From Betaproteobacteria bacterium (GTDB lineage Bacteria; Pseudomonadota; Gammaproteobacteria; Burkholderiales; Casimicrobiaceae): DNA of 13,356 nt. The position numbers and the translations under genes are program-made. Location of the stretch: NCBI GenBank assembly GCA_025355395.1, contig JANXZT010000098.1, positions 1-13,356 of the forward strand, in the 5' to 3' direction. The notes under the pieces are model-generated. The model saw only the letters and a program-made list of their open reading frames with translations. It had not been told where the DNA came from and ran no database searches. Shown here piece after piece: positions 8,051 through 13,356 of the stretch. Position 1 is the first letter of the stretch. Every line of letters starts with the position of its first letter.

Positions 8051-8740
8051 TCAATTCCAGCGTCCGGTACTCGTGCGCGGATCGGAGCGGGTGAGGGTGG
8101 CGCAACTGGACCGGGAGGCTCCAAGTGAATGCACATCGAGCAGAATGGGATGCACCACTTCGCCGCCCCGGCGCTTTAACACCTGCACCGCGAGTTGGCC
8201 TTCCTGCGGCGCCAGCGCGAGCCGCAAAGGGGCAGCCGCCGCCACGGCGTGCTGCCCCGGCCGCCGCCACAGCACGCCCCACGTTCCCCCATCGCGGGCG
8301 GCGACTTGCAACCGGCGCAATACGCGATCGTCAGAGGTTGCGAGCCAGGCGAAGGCGGCACCGCACTCCGGAGCGCGCAGAGCTTGCTCATAGGCCCACA
8401 ACTGATCGGCTGCCGTGGCGCAGCGCACGAAGATGAAGCGGGTGAGATCGAGACCGGCGGCCGCCAGGGCAGGGGCATAAGGCACGTGCGGTGGCGCGAT
8501 CCAGACGATGTCGCGGTGCCCGGCCTGCAAGCGCGCCAGTGCGGGCAAGGTGAGCGAGATTTCGCCGATGCCCTCGCGCGCGAGCAGGATTTCAGTCAAG
8601 GCGCCGGTGGGCCAGCCACTACCCGGCAACACCGCATCGAGAGACGGAAAACCGCTGGCAATGGCCGCAGGCTCGGGCGCGCAATCACCACCGCGCCAGA
8701 TGGCGGGGTTTTGCAACACCAGGGCGAGGGAGTGCGTCAC
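8051..8740 (-). CDS. imuA: ImuA, RecA-like SOS mutasome protein
   Basis: This 229-aa protein starts at GTG 8740. The pattern NPAIWRGGD (11-19), then SGFPSLDAVLPGSGWPTGALTEIL (29-52) is the recognised start of the ImuA/SulA-related family, a degenerate RecA fold. The P-loop region is reduced to REGIGE (55-60) and lacks a canonical GKT/S, as usual for ImuA. The central part, with VWIAPPHVPYAPAL and later DDRVLRRLQVAA, is typical. ImuA acts with ImuB and DnaE2 in translesion synthesis after DNA damage. It is co-directional with imuB and 16 bases upstream, so the two form an operon. No clear Shine-Dalgarno site precedes the GTG. Two TACCGA repeats on the + strand lie immediately upstream and could be the operator. 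A terminator separates it from lexA. Confidence 0.88.
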   Translation of the reverse strand: MTHSLALVLQNPAIWRGGDCAPEPAAIASGFPSLDAVLPGSGWPTGALTEILLAREGIGEISLTLPALARLQAGHRDIVWIAPPHVPYAPALAAAGLDLTRFIFVRCATAADQLWAYEQALRAPECGAAFAWLATSDDRVLRRLQVAARDGGTWGVLWRRPGQHAVAAAAPLRLALAPQEGQLAVQVLKRRGGEVVHPILLDVHSLGASRSSCATLTRSDPRTSTGRWN

Positions 8741-8777
8741 TACCGAGGATTACCGAAATGAGTGACAGTTGTTGCAA
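8741..8777 (-). promoter_or_regulatory. Possible imuA promoter and operator with CGGTA direct repeats
   Basis: On the - strand TTGCAA (8777-8772) and GGTAAT (8754-8749) are 17 bases apart, a weak sigma70-like pair. The -10 element overlaps two copies of TCGGTA (8756-8751 and 8746-8741) repeated exactly 10 bases apart, one helical turn, ending directly at the GTG start. The CGGTA core also appears in the inverted repeat at the lexA promoter. No CTGT-N8-ACAG box is present. This is a candidate regulatory site only. Confidence 0.3.
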
Positions 8778-8843
8778 AACGCCCGAACAACGCTATTCAG
8801 AGCTCGAACGTCACGCATTTTCGTGATGCTCAGTAAATGGGAG

Positions 8844-8863
8844 AAAAAATCCGGGCTACCCGG
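8844..8863 (-). terminator. Rho-independent terminator after lexA
   Basis: On the - strand a perfect 5-bp stem, CCGGG-TAG-CCCGG, is followed after one A by six T. It lies about 100 bases beyond the lexA stop and upstream of imuA, so it should end the lexA transcript and uncouple lexA from imuAB. Confidence 0.7.
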
Positions 8864-8961
8864 TCCGGGAAGAACACGGGCACCCGGCAATTCCTCAGTC
8901 AGGAGAAGGAAAGAAAATGGATGCGGCAGCCTGCCCTGTAATCATGTTCGGAGAATCATGC

Positions 8962-9603
8962 TCAAAGCGCCCTGGTGGTGCGGATCACGCCTACCCCGAT
9001 GCCTTCGATGACCAGCGCATCGCGTTTGCCCTCGACGAGAATCGGTGCAAAGTCGGGGTTCTCGGCCATGAGCATTACCTGGTGGCCGCGGCGCTTCAAA
9101 CGCTTCACGGTGACTTCATCGCCCAGTCGCGCGACGACGATCTGGCCTGATCGAGCTTCGTTGGTCTTGTGCACGGCAAGAAGATCGCCATCGAGGATGC
9201 CGGCGTCCTTCATGCTCGAGCCTCGCACCCGCAGTAGGTAATCGGCCCGCGGCATGAAAAGCGCGGGATCGAGGCGCACATGCGATTCGATATGTCCGGT
9301 GGCAAGGATCGGGCTCCCTGCGGCCACCCGGCCCACCAGCGGCAGCCCTGCGCCAGGCAGATCAGGCATCTCCGCAAGCCGCAGTCCGCGGGAAACGCCA
9401 GGAAGAAGCTCGAGCGCACCCTTGCGGGCCAGCGCACGAAGATGATCCTCGGCCGAGCTTGCCGTGCTGAAGCCCAAGCCCGCGGCGATTTCTGCGCGCG
9501 TGGGTGGCATGCCGGTGGCTTCGAGGTGCCGGCGAATCCAGTCCAGGATTTCCTGCTGTCGCGCAGTAAGCCCCGGCAGAGCAGCGACGGGAGGTAGTTT
9601 CAT
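8962..9603 (-). CDS. lexA: LexA family SOS repressor with autoprotease
   Basis: The protein is 213 aa from ATG 9603. The N-terminal winged helix-turn-helix reads LTARQQEILDWI (12-23) and GMPPTRAEIAAGLGF (31-45). A cleavage bond A95-G96 sits in RVAAGSPI. The S24 protease domain has catalytic S130 in GSSMKD and K167 in DEVTVKRL. This is a complete, functional-looking LexA that would repress SOS genes and self-cleave when RecA is activated. The recognition-helix region differs from E. coli LexA (STASSAEDHLRAL), and no canonical CTGT-N8-ACAG box is seen here, so it may read a different operator. It is co-oriented with imuA and imuB, matching the known lexA-imuA-imuB(-dnaE2) clusters. The leader lacks a visible Shine-Dalgarno site. 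Confidence 0.93.
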   Translation of the reverse strand: MKLPPVAALPGLTARQQEILDWIRRHLEATGMPPTRAEIAAGLGFSTASSAEDHLRALARKGALELLPGVSRGLRLAEMPDLPGAGLPLVGRVAAGSPILATGHIESHVRLDPALFMPRADYLLRVRGSSMKDAGILDGDLLAVHKTNEARSGQIVVARLGDEVTVKRLKRRGHQVMLMAENPDFAPILVEGKRDALVIEGIGVGVIRTTRAL

Positions 9604-9605
9604 GG

Positions 9606-9629
9606 GGTACCGTATATAGATGCGGTACC
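9606..9629. promoter_or_regulatory. Candidate LexA operator: inverted repeat at the lexA promoter
   Basis: GGTACCG (9606-9612) and CGGTACC (9623-9629) are perfect 7-bp inverted arms separated by ten AT-rich bases. The repeat lies between the -10 box and the lexA ATG, covering the expected transcription start. That is where autorepressing LexA proteins bind. The same arms could also form a hairpin in the short mRNA leader. Confidence 0.5.
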
Positions 9630-9632
9630 GTT

Positions 9633-9660
9633 ATTATATAGGGCTTGGAGAGCGGGTCAA
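9633..9660 (-). promoter_or_regulatory. sigma70-type promoter of lexA
   Basis: On the - strand, TTGACC (9660-9655) and a consensus TATAAT (9638-9633) are separated by 16 bases. A start about seven bases on would fall inside the GGTACC inverted repeat and give a leader of roughly 20-25 bases. Confidence 0.7.
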
Positions 9661-9692
9661 CCTCGCATCCACTTTTTGACAGGCAACAGCCC

Positions 9693-10715
9693 CTAGTCCG
9701 CGCCCGACCACCCCGAAGCAACTACCATCACCCGCGATGTCTCCCGCCAGAAGCCATCGCTGTCGAGAGCCAGGCCCGTCACCAACTGGGCCTGCGTCGA
9801 GCCCGCAAAATGGAGCGCAAGGCGTGCCCCACATTCTCGGGGCGTGAGGATGGCGCTGTGTGTTGCAGCGACGTTCTGGATGAGCGCCGGTGCCATCCAG
9901 TTGCGCTTCCCGGGAATGCTCCAGGCACGCGTGCGCTGGAGCAAACGGTTTATCGGCCCTGACCCGAAGCGGCACCAGCGTGGCCCGCTGTTTTCATCCA
10001 TGCCCGGCGCATCCGAAGCGTCGAGAGGGTGGAAGATATGACCTTGCAGACACGCCCGGGGTGTTATCGGCACCGCAGCAAGATGCCGCGGCAGCGCAGC
10101 GCGCGCGAGTGCGCTCTGGGAAAGCGGCAATTGCGCATCGACCATGTGACGCCATTTGCGATCGAGCCGATCCTTCGGATGGGTGCCCACGAAACGTGAA
10201 AGATGATCGCCTGGCGGACAGTGCAGGAAGAACTTGTAGCCCGTTTCCAGATGCTGAATGCCGGTGAGCCGCGGGAGGGTCAGGATGAAGTCGAGCTCGC
10301 CGCGTACCTGATGGCCATCATGAACGGCGAGTCCGGCCGCATGCACCATTGCCCCGGGCAAGTGCGTGAACCAGAATTCCCAGAGCGCTTCGGCATAGCG
10401 TCCCAACTGCCGGGCGTTGGAGCGAAGCAAATGCTCGGAAAGCGGTCGCGGATCGGCGTCGAGTTGTTCGAGCCACGCTGCCTGATCGCGCAAGGTTGTC
10501 TCACGCCATGCGTCCTCGAGGATCGGGAAGGGACTTCGATCCGGTGCAATCAATGTCGGCGCCAGCACCAATGCCACGAGGGAGCGCACGTCCGGAGAGC
10601 GCATCCGGCGCAGCAGCGCGGCGCCGTCATCGGGGGTCAAGTGAGGCCGCGCGCGTCCGGTGGATCGGCGGGCAGGGAGGTCGTGCGACAGCGGCGTTGG
10701 GGCGTGGAAGATCAC
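9693..10715 (-). CDS. DUF1853 family protein
   Basis: This is a 340-aa protein with a GTG start at 10715. The first part (about 30-55) holds RSPDVRSLVALVLAPTLI, and the middle has LGRYAEALWEFWF followed by RGELDFILTLP and QHLETGYKFFLHC. These match the DUF1853 pattern of a Glu/Asp-rich GELDF strand and a ...E...KF.L segment, an arrangement reminiscent of PD-(D/E)XK nuclease cores, though I cannot confirm nuclease activity. GTHPKDRLDRKW (177-188) is the conserved DRLD.K element. The length is close to the family norm. It has no signal peptide and is probably cytoplasmic. The start is uncertain; ATG at 10604 is a shorter option but would cut into the conserved N-terminal segment. It lies upstream of lexA on the same strand, but lexA has its own promoter. 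Confidence 0.8.
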   Translation of the reverse strand: MIFHAPTPLSHDLPARRSTGRARPHLTPDDGAALLRRMRSPDVRSLVALVLAPTLIAPDRSPFPILEDAWRETTLRDQAAWLEQLDADPRPLSEHLLRSNARQLGRYAEALWEFWFTHLPGAMVHAAGLAVHDGHQVRGELDFILTLPRLTGIQHLETGYKFFLHCPPGDHLSRFVGTHPKDRLDRKWRHMVDAQLPLSQSALARAALPRHLAAVPITPRACLQGHIFHPLDASDAPGMDENSGPRWCRFGSGPINRLLQRTRAWSIPGKRNWMAPALIQNVAATHSAILTPRECGARLALHFAGSTQAQLVTGLALDSDGFWRETSRVMVVASGWSGAD

Positions 10716-10801
10716 GGCTTTACGATTCTACGCGCGGCGTGCACGACGGGTGGAACCGGGCCGCAAGGCGATCCGGGCCGGATGAGAAGAGCGAAGCGGT
10801 A

Positions 10802-10830
10802 TTGACGAGGGCTCCGCGAGGGCGTGCAAT
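10802..10830 (+). promoter_or_regulatory. Possible sigma70 promoter of the phasin gene
   Basis: TTGACG (10802-10807) and TGCAAT (10825-10830) are separated by 17 bases in the intergenic region between the divergent DUF1853 and phasin genes. The -35 matches at five of six positions and the -10 at four of six. Confidence 0.4.
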
Positions 10831-10915
10831 ACGCGAGCCTTCCCTTGCACGCGGTTCCAGCGCCACGGGCGCACCACGCCAAGGCTTTGTTTCATCCACC
10901 ACAGGAGCGTTAGCC

Positions 10916-11587
10916 ATGGCCACCAAGACCGCATCGAAAGCAACGTCCGTCCGCAAGACGTCGAGCGCAAAACGCGCCCGGCCCACGGCGAAGAGCCCTC
11001 CCGGCATGGCTGGCGGAAGCAGTGCCCGCGCCAGTGCGGCCAATCCGTTCGCGGGCATGGCCGACGTGGCGCAGATGGCTCGCTTCAAGGACATGATGAC
11101 CCCCGAGCAGGCCTTCGAGCTGTATCGGCAGAATGCGCGCCTCGCGCTCGACATCATCGACTCGGCGATCGAGAGCACGGCCAAGATGCGCAAGCTGCAA
11201 TTCGAAGGCGAAGAAGAGGCCCGTGCCTTTCACAAGCGGGTGGCGCGGAGTGCGGCCGAAGCGGACAACCCACAGGCGCTGCTCGCCAGCGGCCAGAATG
11301 TCGGGCAGGAGGCCATGCAAAAGGCCATGACTTACTGGAGCCAGATGTTCGAGCTCGTGGTGGAGATGCAGAAGCGGCTGTTCACCGTGATCGATGGTCA
11401 GATGGAGGGCGTGCCGGGCGTCAAGCAGGCAAAAGCGGCCATGGCCATGCTGCCCGACTTGGGGCAGGCGCAGAAACTCGTCAGCGCCATGCAGGGGGTG
11501 ATGTCGTCGGGTGGCTCCGCCTTCGAATCCATGCAGCGCGTAATGAGCGATTTCACCAAGATGGCGCAACCGGGCAACAAGCGCTGA
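10916..11587 (+). CDS. Phasin family protein with basic N-terminal tail
   Basis: The protein is 223 aa from ATG 10916, with AGGAG at a good distance. The frame continues open upstream to 10496, but that part is antisense to the DUF1853 gene and has no ribosome site. The first 45 residues are rich in Lys, Ala, Ser, Arg and Pro (for example KTASKATSVRK), like histone H1 tails. From about residue 47 the Phasin_2-like region (PF09361) begins: ANPFAGMADVAQMARFKDMM, TPEQAFELYRQNARLALDIIDS, then long amphipathic helices with QNVGQEAMQKAMTYWSQMFELVVEMQKRL. Phasins coat polyhydroxyalkanoate granules and control their number and size. The basic tail could bind DNA and tether granules to the nucleoid, as in PhaM-like or PhaF-like proteins. 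It is monocistronic, with its own promoter region. Confidence 0.82.
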   Translation: MATKTASKATSVRKTSSAKRARPTAKSPPGMAGGSSARASAANPFAGMADVAQMARFKDMMTPEQAFELYRQNARLALDIIDSAIESTAKMRKLQFEGEEEARAFHKRVARSAAEADNPQALLASGQNVGQEAMQKAMTYWSQMFELVVEMQKRLFTVIDGQMEGVPGVKQAKAAMAMLPDLGQAQKLVSAMQGVMSSGGSAFESMQRVMSDFTKMAQPGNKR

Positions 11588-11596
11588 ATCAGCGGC

Positions 11597-11628
11597 GGAT
11601 GGATCGCGTCCTGGCGGCGCGATCCTCC
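11597..11628 (+). terminator. Hairpin after the phasin gene, possible terminator
   Basis: GGATCGCG (11601-11608) and CGCGATCC (11618-11625) form a perfect 8-bp stem with a nine-base loop, extendable by CGGA/TCCG across a bulge. It lies 13 bases after the phasin stop. No T-run follows, so termination is uncertain. Confidence 0.4.
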
Positions 11629-11650
11629 GTCGGCCATGCCTCCGTCGGCC
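11624..11650 (+). repeat. Tandem 12-bp repeat
   Basis: CCTCCGTCGGCC occurs at 11624-11635 and 11639-11650, separated by ATG, giving a period of 15. The first copy overlaps the 3' side of the phasin hairpin. Confidence 0.6.
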
Positions 11651-12014
11651 GGTCCGTGCGATGACATCGCGGTGCAGGCCATCCGGACAGCGCCGGCCCC
11701 CACCACAATGACGTGTTTGAGATTGGCGGCGGTGTGTCGGGCCAAAACAAGTCCGATTACTGAAATATCGTGCAGTTATGAGACCCAAGCGTTGTCGACC
11801 GACAAATTGGACATCGAAAGCATTATCCGAGTCGACGGTCTCGAAATTCCCTGGATGCGGCGCACTGAGATCAATAGAATCAACGTTAGCCGAGGTCGGA
11901 TCCTCGCGTTCGCTGGGATGACGGCCCGAACCAACGGCGCTGTCACCCCAATCCACAATGCACAACGGGCCGTGACCACAGGAACGGCATGCGGCCCGAT
12001 CAATTGGAGGAAGC

Positions 12015-12959
12015 ATGCAGCGTTATGAAGCAAATCTTCCCAGCGTCGGGCTGGTAAGTTTCATGAAGTCGCCGATCTGCGAGGATTTCTCGAAGATCGA
12101 TGCCGACGTGGCGATCCTGGGAATTCCATACGATGCCGGCATCGGCTTTCGGCCGGGCACCCGGTTCGGACCGCGCGACATCCGGAACTACTCGGTGCGC
12201 TACAGCGGGTGGGGATCGTGGAAGTCATCCGGCTACTGGGACATCAACTCCAGGAAGCGGATGCTCGCGCAGACCCGCATCGTCGACTGCGGCGACGTCG
12301 ACATCGCGTATTACGACATCGAGCGCAACATGCGGCTGATCACGCAAAGTGTGGGCGCCATCCTCGATCGCAACGCGCTGCCGGTGATGCTCGGCGGTGA
12401 TCACTCGGTGACCTTTCCCATCGTCAGCGCCTTCGAGCGCTTCGGACCCCTCGATATCGTCCACTTCGACGCCCACCTCGACTGGATCGATCACGTCGAC
12501 GGCATCAAGTTCGCGAACGGCAGCCCTTTTCGTCGCATCAGCGAGCTGCCGTTCGTGCGCCACATGACGCATCTGGGCATCCGGGACCTGCGGTCGCGGG
12601 AAGGCGACTACAACGACGCGCTGAAATTCGGCGCGCAGATTTTCACCCGGCAGGCGATCAGGGAGCTGGGCACCAAGGCGGTAGTCGAGCAGATGCCAAA
12701 GATGAACAACATCTACGTGTCGATCGACATCGACGGGCTTTGCCCCTCCATTGCCCCCGGCACGGGTTCTCCGACGGTGGATGGACTGCTCTACCACGAG
12801 GTGCGCGCGCTGTTGCAGGGTGTCGCCACCAAAGGCCGGGTGGTCGGATTCGACGTGGTCGAAGTCAATCCGATGCTCGACCTGCACGGGCAGACGTCGT
12901 TGTTGACGACGACGATGATCGCCGAGTTCCTGGGGGCCATCTTCGACCAGCCGCGGTAG
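12015..12959 (+). CDS. Ureohydrolase (agmatinase/arginase family)
   Basis: The 314-aa protein starts at ATG 12015, with GGAGG four bases before. The two-metal site of the arginase/agmatinase family is complete: GGDHS (H130), DAHLD (D152, H154, D156) and SIDID (D238, D240). APGTGSP (247-253) and the late VVEVNP (E283) complete the fold. It would hydrolyse a guanidino group, giving urea plus an amine. Agmatinase is the usual automatic label, but guanidinobutyrase, guanidinopropionase and guanidine hydrolase share these motifs. The common LDP after SxDxD is replaced by LCP (C243), and DAHLDW replaces the DAHTD form of E. coli SpeB, so the substrate should be left open. An ABC permease begins 22 bases downstream, suggesting the substrate is imported. 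Confidence 0.88.
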   Translation: MQRYEANLPSVGLVSFMKSPICEDFSKIDADVAILGIPYDAGIGFRPGTRFGPRDIRNYSVRYSGWGSWKSSGYWDINSRKRMLAQTRIVDCGDVDIAYYDIERNMRLITQSVGAILDRNALPVMLGGDHSVTFPIVSAFERFGPLDIVHFDAHLDWIDHVDGIKFANGSPFRRISELPFVRHMTHLGIRDLRSREGDYNDALKFGAQIFTRQAIRELGTKAVVEQMPKMNNIYVSIDIDGLCPSIAPGTGSPTVDGLLYHEVRALLQGVATKGRVVGFDVVEVNPMLDLHGQTSLLTTTMIAEFLGAIFDQPR

Positions 12960-12981
12960 CAAAAGCCATAGGTAAATCGAC

Positions 12982-13356
12982 TTGGGGTTCTACGTTGCAA
13001 AGCGGGTAGCGACGATCGGCGTCATCCTGGTCATCATCTCCGGGCTGATCTTCGTCATCACACAGGGCCTGCCCGGTAGTGTCGCGCGCATGATTGCCGG
13101 GCAATTCGCCACACCCGATGTCATCGCGGCGATCGAGCAGAGGCTCCATCTCAACGACCCCTTATTCACCCAGTACTGGCGCTGGGCAAGCGGCATCCTG
13201 TCCGGCGATCTGGGTCAATCGCTGATCATGGAGCGGCCGATCGGCCCGATGCTGCGCGAGGCTTTGGCCAACTCCGCGCTGCTGGCAACGATCTCGATCG
13301 TGCTGCTCACCCTCGTCGGCGTGAGTCTGGGCATCGTCGCGGCGATCAAGCACAAT
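12982..13356 (+). CDS. ABC transporter permease, oligopeptide/nickel (DppB) type, 3' end outside window
   Basis: The open frame runs 125 codons to the right edge from TTG 12982, just after an in-frame TAA at 12973, with AGGT a few bases before. It encodes YVAKRVATIGVILVIISGLIFVI, a first membrane helix typical of the DppB/OppB N-terminus. A periplasmic loop follows, and then DPLFTQYWRWASGILSGDLGQS, matching the family's QY..W......GDLG.S pattern. LREALANSALLATISIVLLT is the next helix, starting the permease core. It would form the channel of a peptide-type importer together with a second permease, ATPases and a binding protein expected downstream. It is separated from the ureohydrolase by 22 bases and is surely in its operon. 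The substrate is unknown. Confidence 0.88.
   Translation, partial: MGFYVAKRVATIGVILVIISGLIFVITQGLPGSVARMIAGQFATPDVIAAIEQRLHLNDPLFTQYWRWASGILSGDLGQSLIMERPIGPMLREALANSALLATISIVLLTLVGVSLGIVAAIKHN

Larger units (their letters stand above)
11588..12014. other. Non-coding 427-bp spacer between phasin and ureohydrolase genes
   Basis: No convincing gene was found. It holds the phasin-end hairpin and a 12-bp direct repeat. It also has an inverted repeat TTGTCG-AC-CGACAA (11792-11805) and a stretch near 11897-11922 resembling the GGATCC...GTTCGC...GGATGACG repeats common in betaproteobacteria. The last part leads into the ribosome site GGAGG at 12006. The middle is richer in A and T than the flanking genes, so a promoter for the ureohydrolase operon is likely here, but I could not pick one confidently. 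Confidence 0.5.

Noticed and set aside
8035..8136. Upstream start for imuB at 8136
   Set aside because: It would overlap the imuA 3' end and add an unconserved proline-rich leader; MLWICLLLPDLPLE at 8034 is the usual ImuB start.
8753..8768. Possible canonical LexA box near ACAG 8765-8768
   Set aside because: The required CTGT half-site eight bases away reads CCGA, so it is not a CTGT-N8-ACAG box.
8917..9150. 77-codon + strand frame preceded by AGGAGAAGGAAAG
   Set aside because: The ribosome site looks good, but most of the frame is antisense to the lexA 3' end and the product matches nothing I recognise. The purine tract may be only the complement of a pyrimidine run in the lexA 3' region.
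10496..10915. In-frame upstream extension of the phasin gene
   Set aside because: It is antisense to the DUF1853 N-terminus, while ATG 10916 has a good AGGAG site and starts a typical phasin.
11636..12028. 130-codon + strand frame in the phasin-ureohydrolase spacer
   Set aside because: No ribosome site, no domain, and it covers several small repeats; it ends inside the ureohydrolase start.

Overview
This is a GC-rich, densely coded bacterial chromosomal segment. A Phasin_2-type PHA granule protein, a DUF1853 protein, a lexA-imuA-imuB mutagenesis cluster and Tat/lipobox signals together point to a proteobacterium, most likely a betaproteobacterium of Burkholderiales type. This is inferred from gene content, since no rRNA or other marker gene is present. 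No tRNA, rRNA, CRISPR array, transposase or prophage structural gene was seen. || Layout: (a) bases 2-4444, + strand: an M14 zinc carboxypeptidase-like protein cut by the left edge, a lipoprotein of the phospholipase C/acid phosphatase family, and an MFS exporter. They are tightly spaced and probably co-transcribed. (b) 4560-6177, + strand: a two-gene redox module of a membrane cytochrome b and a Tat-exported, lipobox-bearing sulfite-oxidase-fold molybdoenzyme, joined by a stop/start overlap. (c) 6177-6510: a 144-bp imperfect palindromic repeat starting at the last base of the oxidoreductase stop codon, followed by a 49-aa basic protein with a TTG start and a strong ribosome binding site. (d) 6532-9660, - strand: imuB, imuA and lexA. 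lexA has its own sigma70-type promoter, with a 24-bp inverted repeat at the start site, and a rho-independent terminator separates it from imuA. dnaE2, the usual third partner, is not adjacent. (e) 9693-10715, - strand: a DUF1853 protein. (f) 10916-11587, + strand: a phasin with a histone-H1-like basic N-terminus. (g) 11588-12014: a 427-bp non-coding stretch with several small repeats. (h) 12015 to the right edge, + strand: an agmatinase/arginase-family ureohydrolase and the first 125 codons of an oligopeptide-type ABC permease, probably the start of a guanidino-compound or peptide uptake and hydrolysis operon. || The parts most worth a second look are the SOS mutagenesis cluster, whose promoters carry CGGTA-type repeats instead of the CTGT-N8-ACAG box; the palindromic repeat next to the 49-aa protein; the lipid-anchored molybdoenzyme with its cytochrome b; and the ureohydrolase next to an ABC importer. 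None of these is demonstrably a new system from sequence alone.
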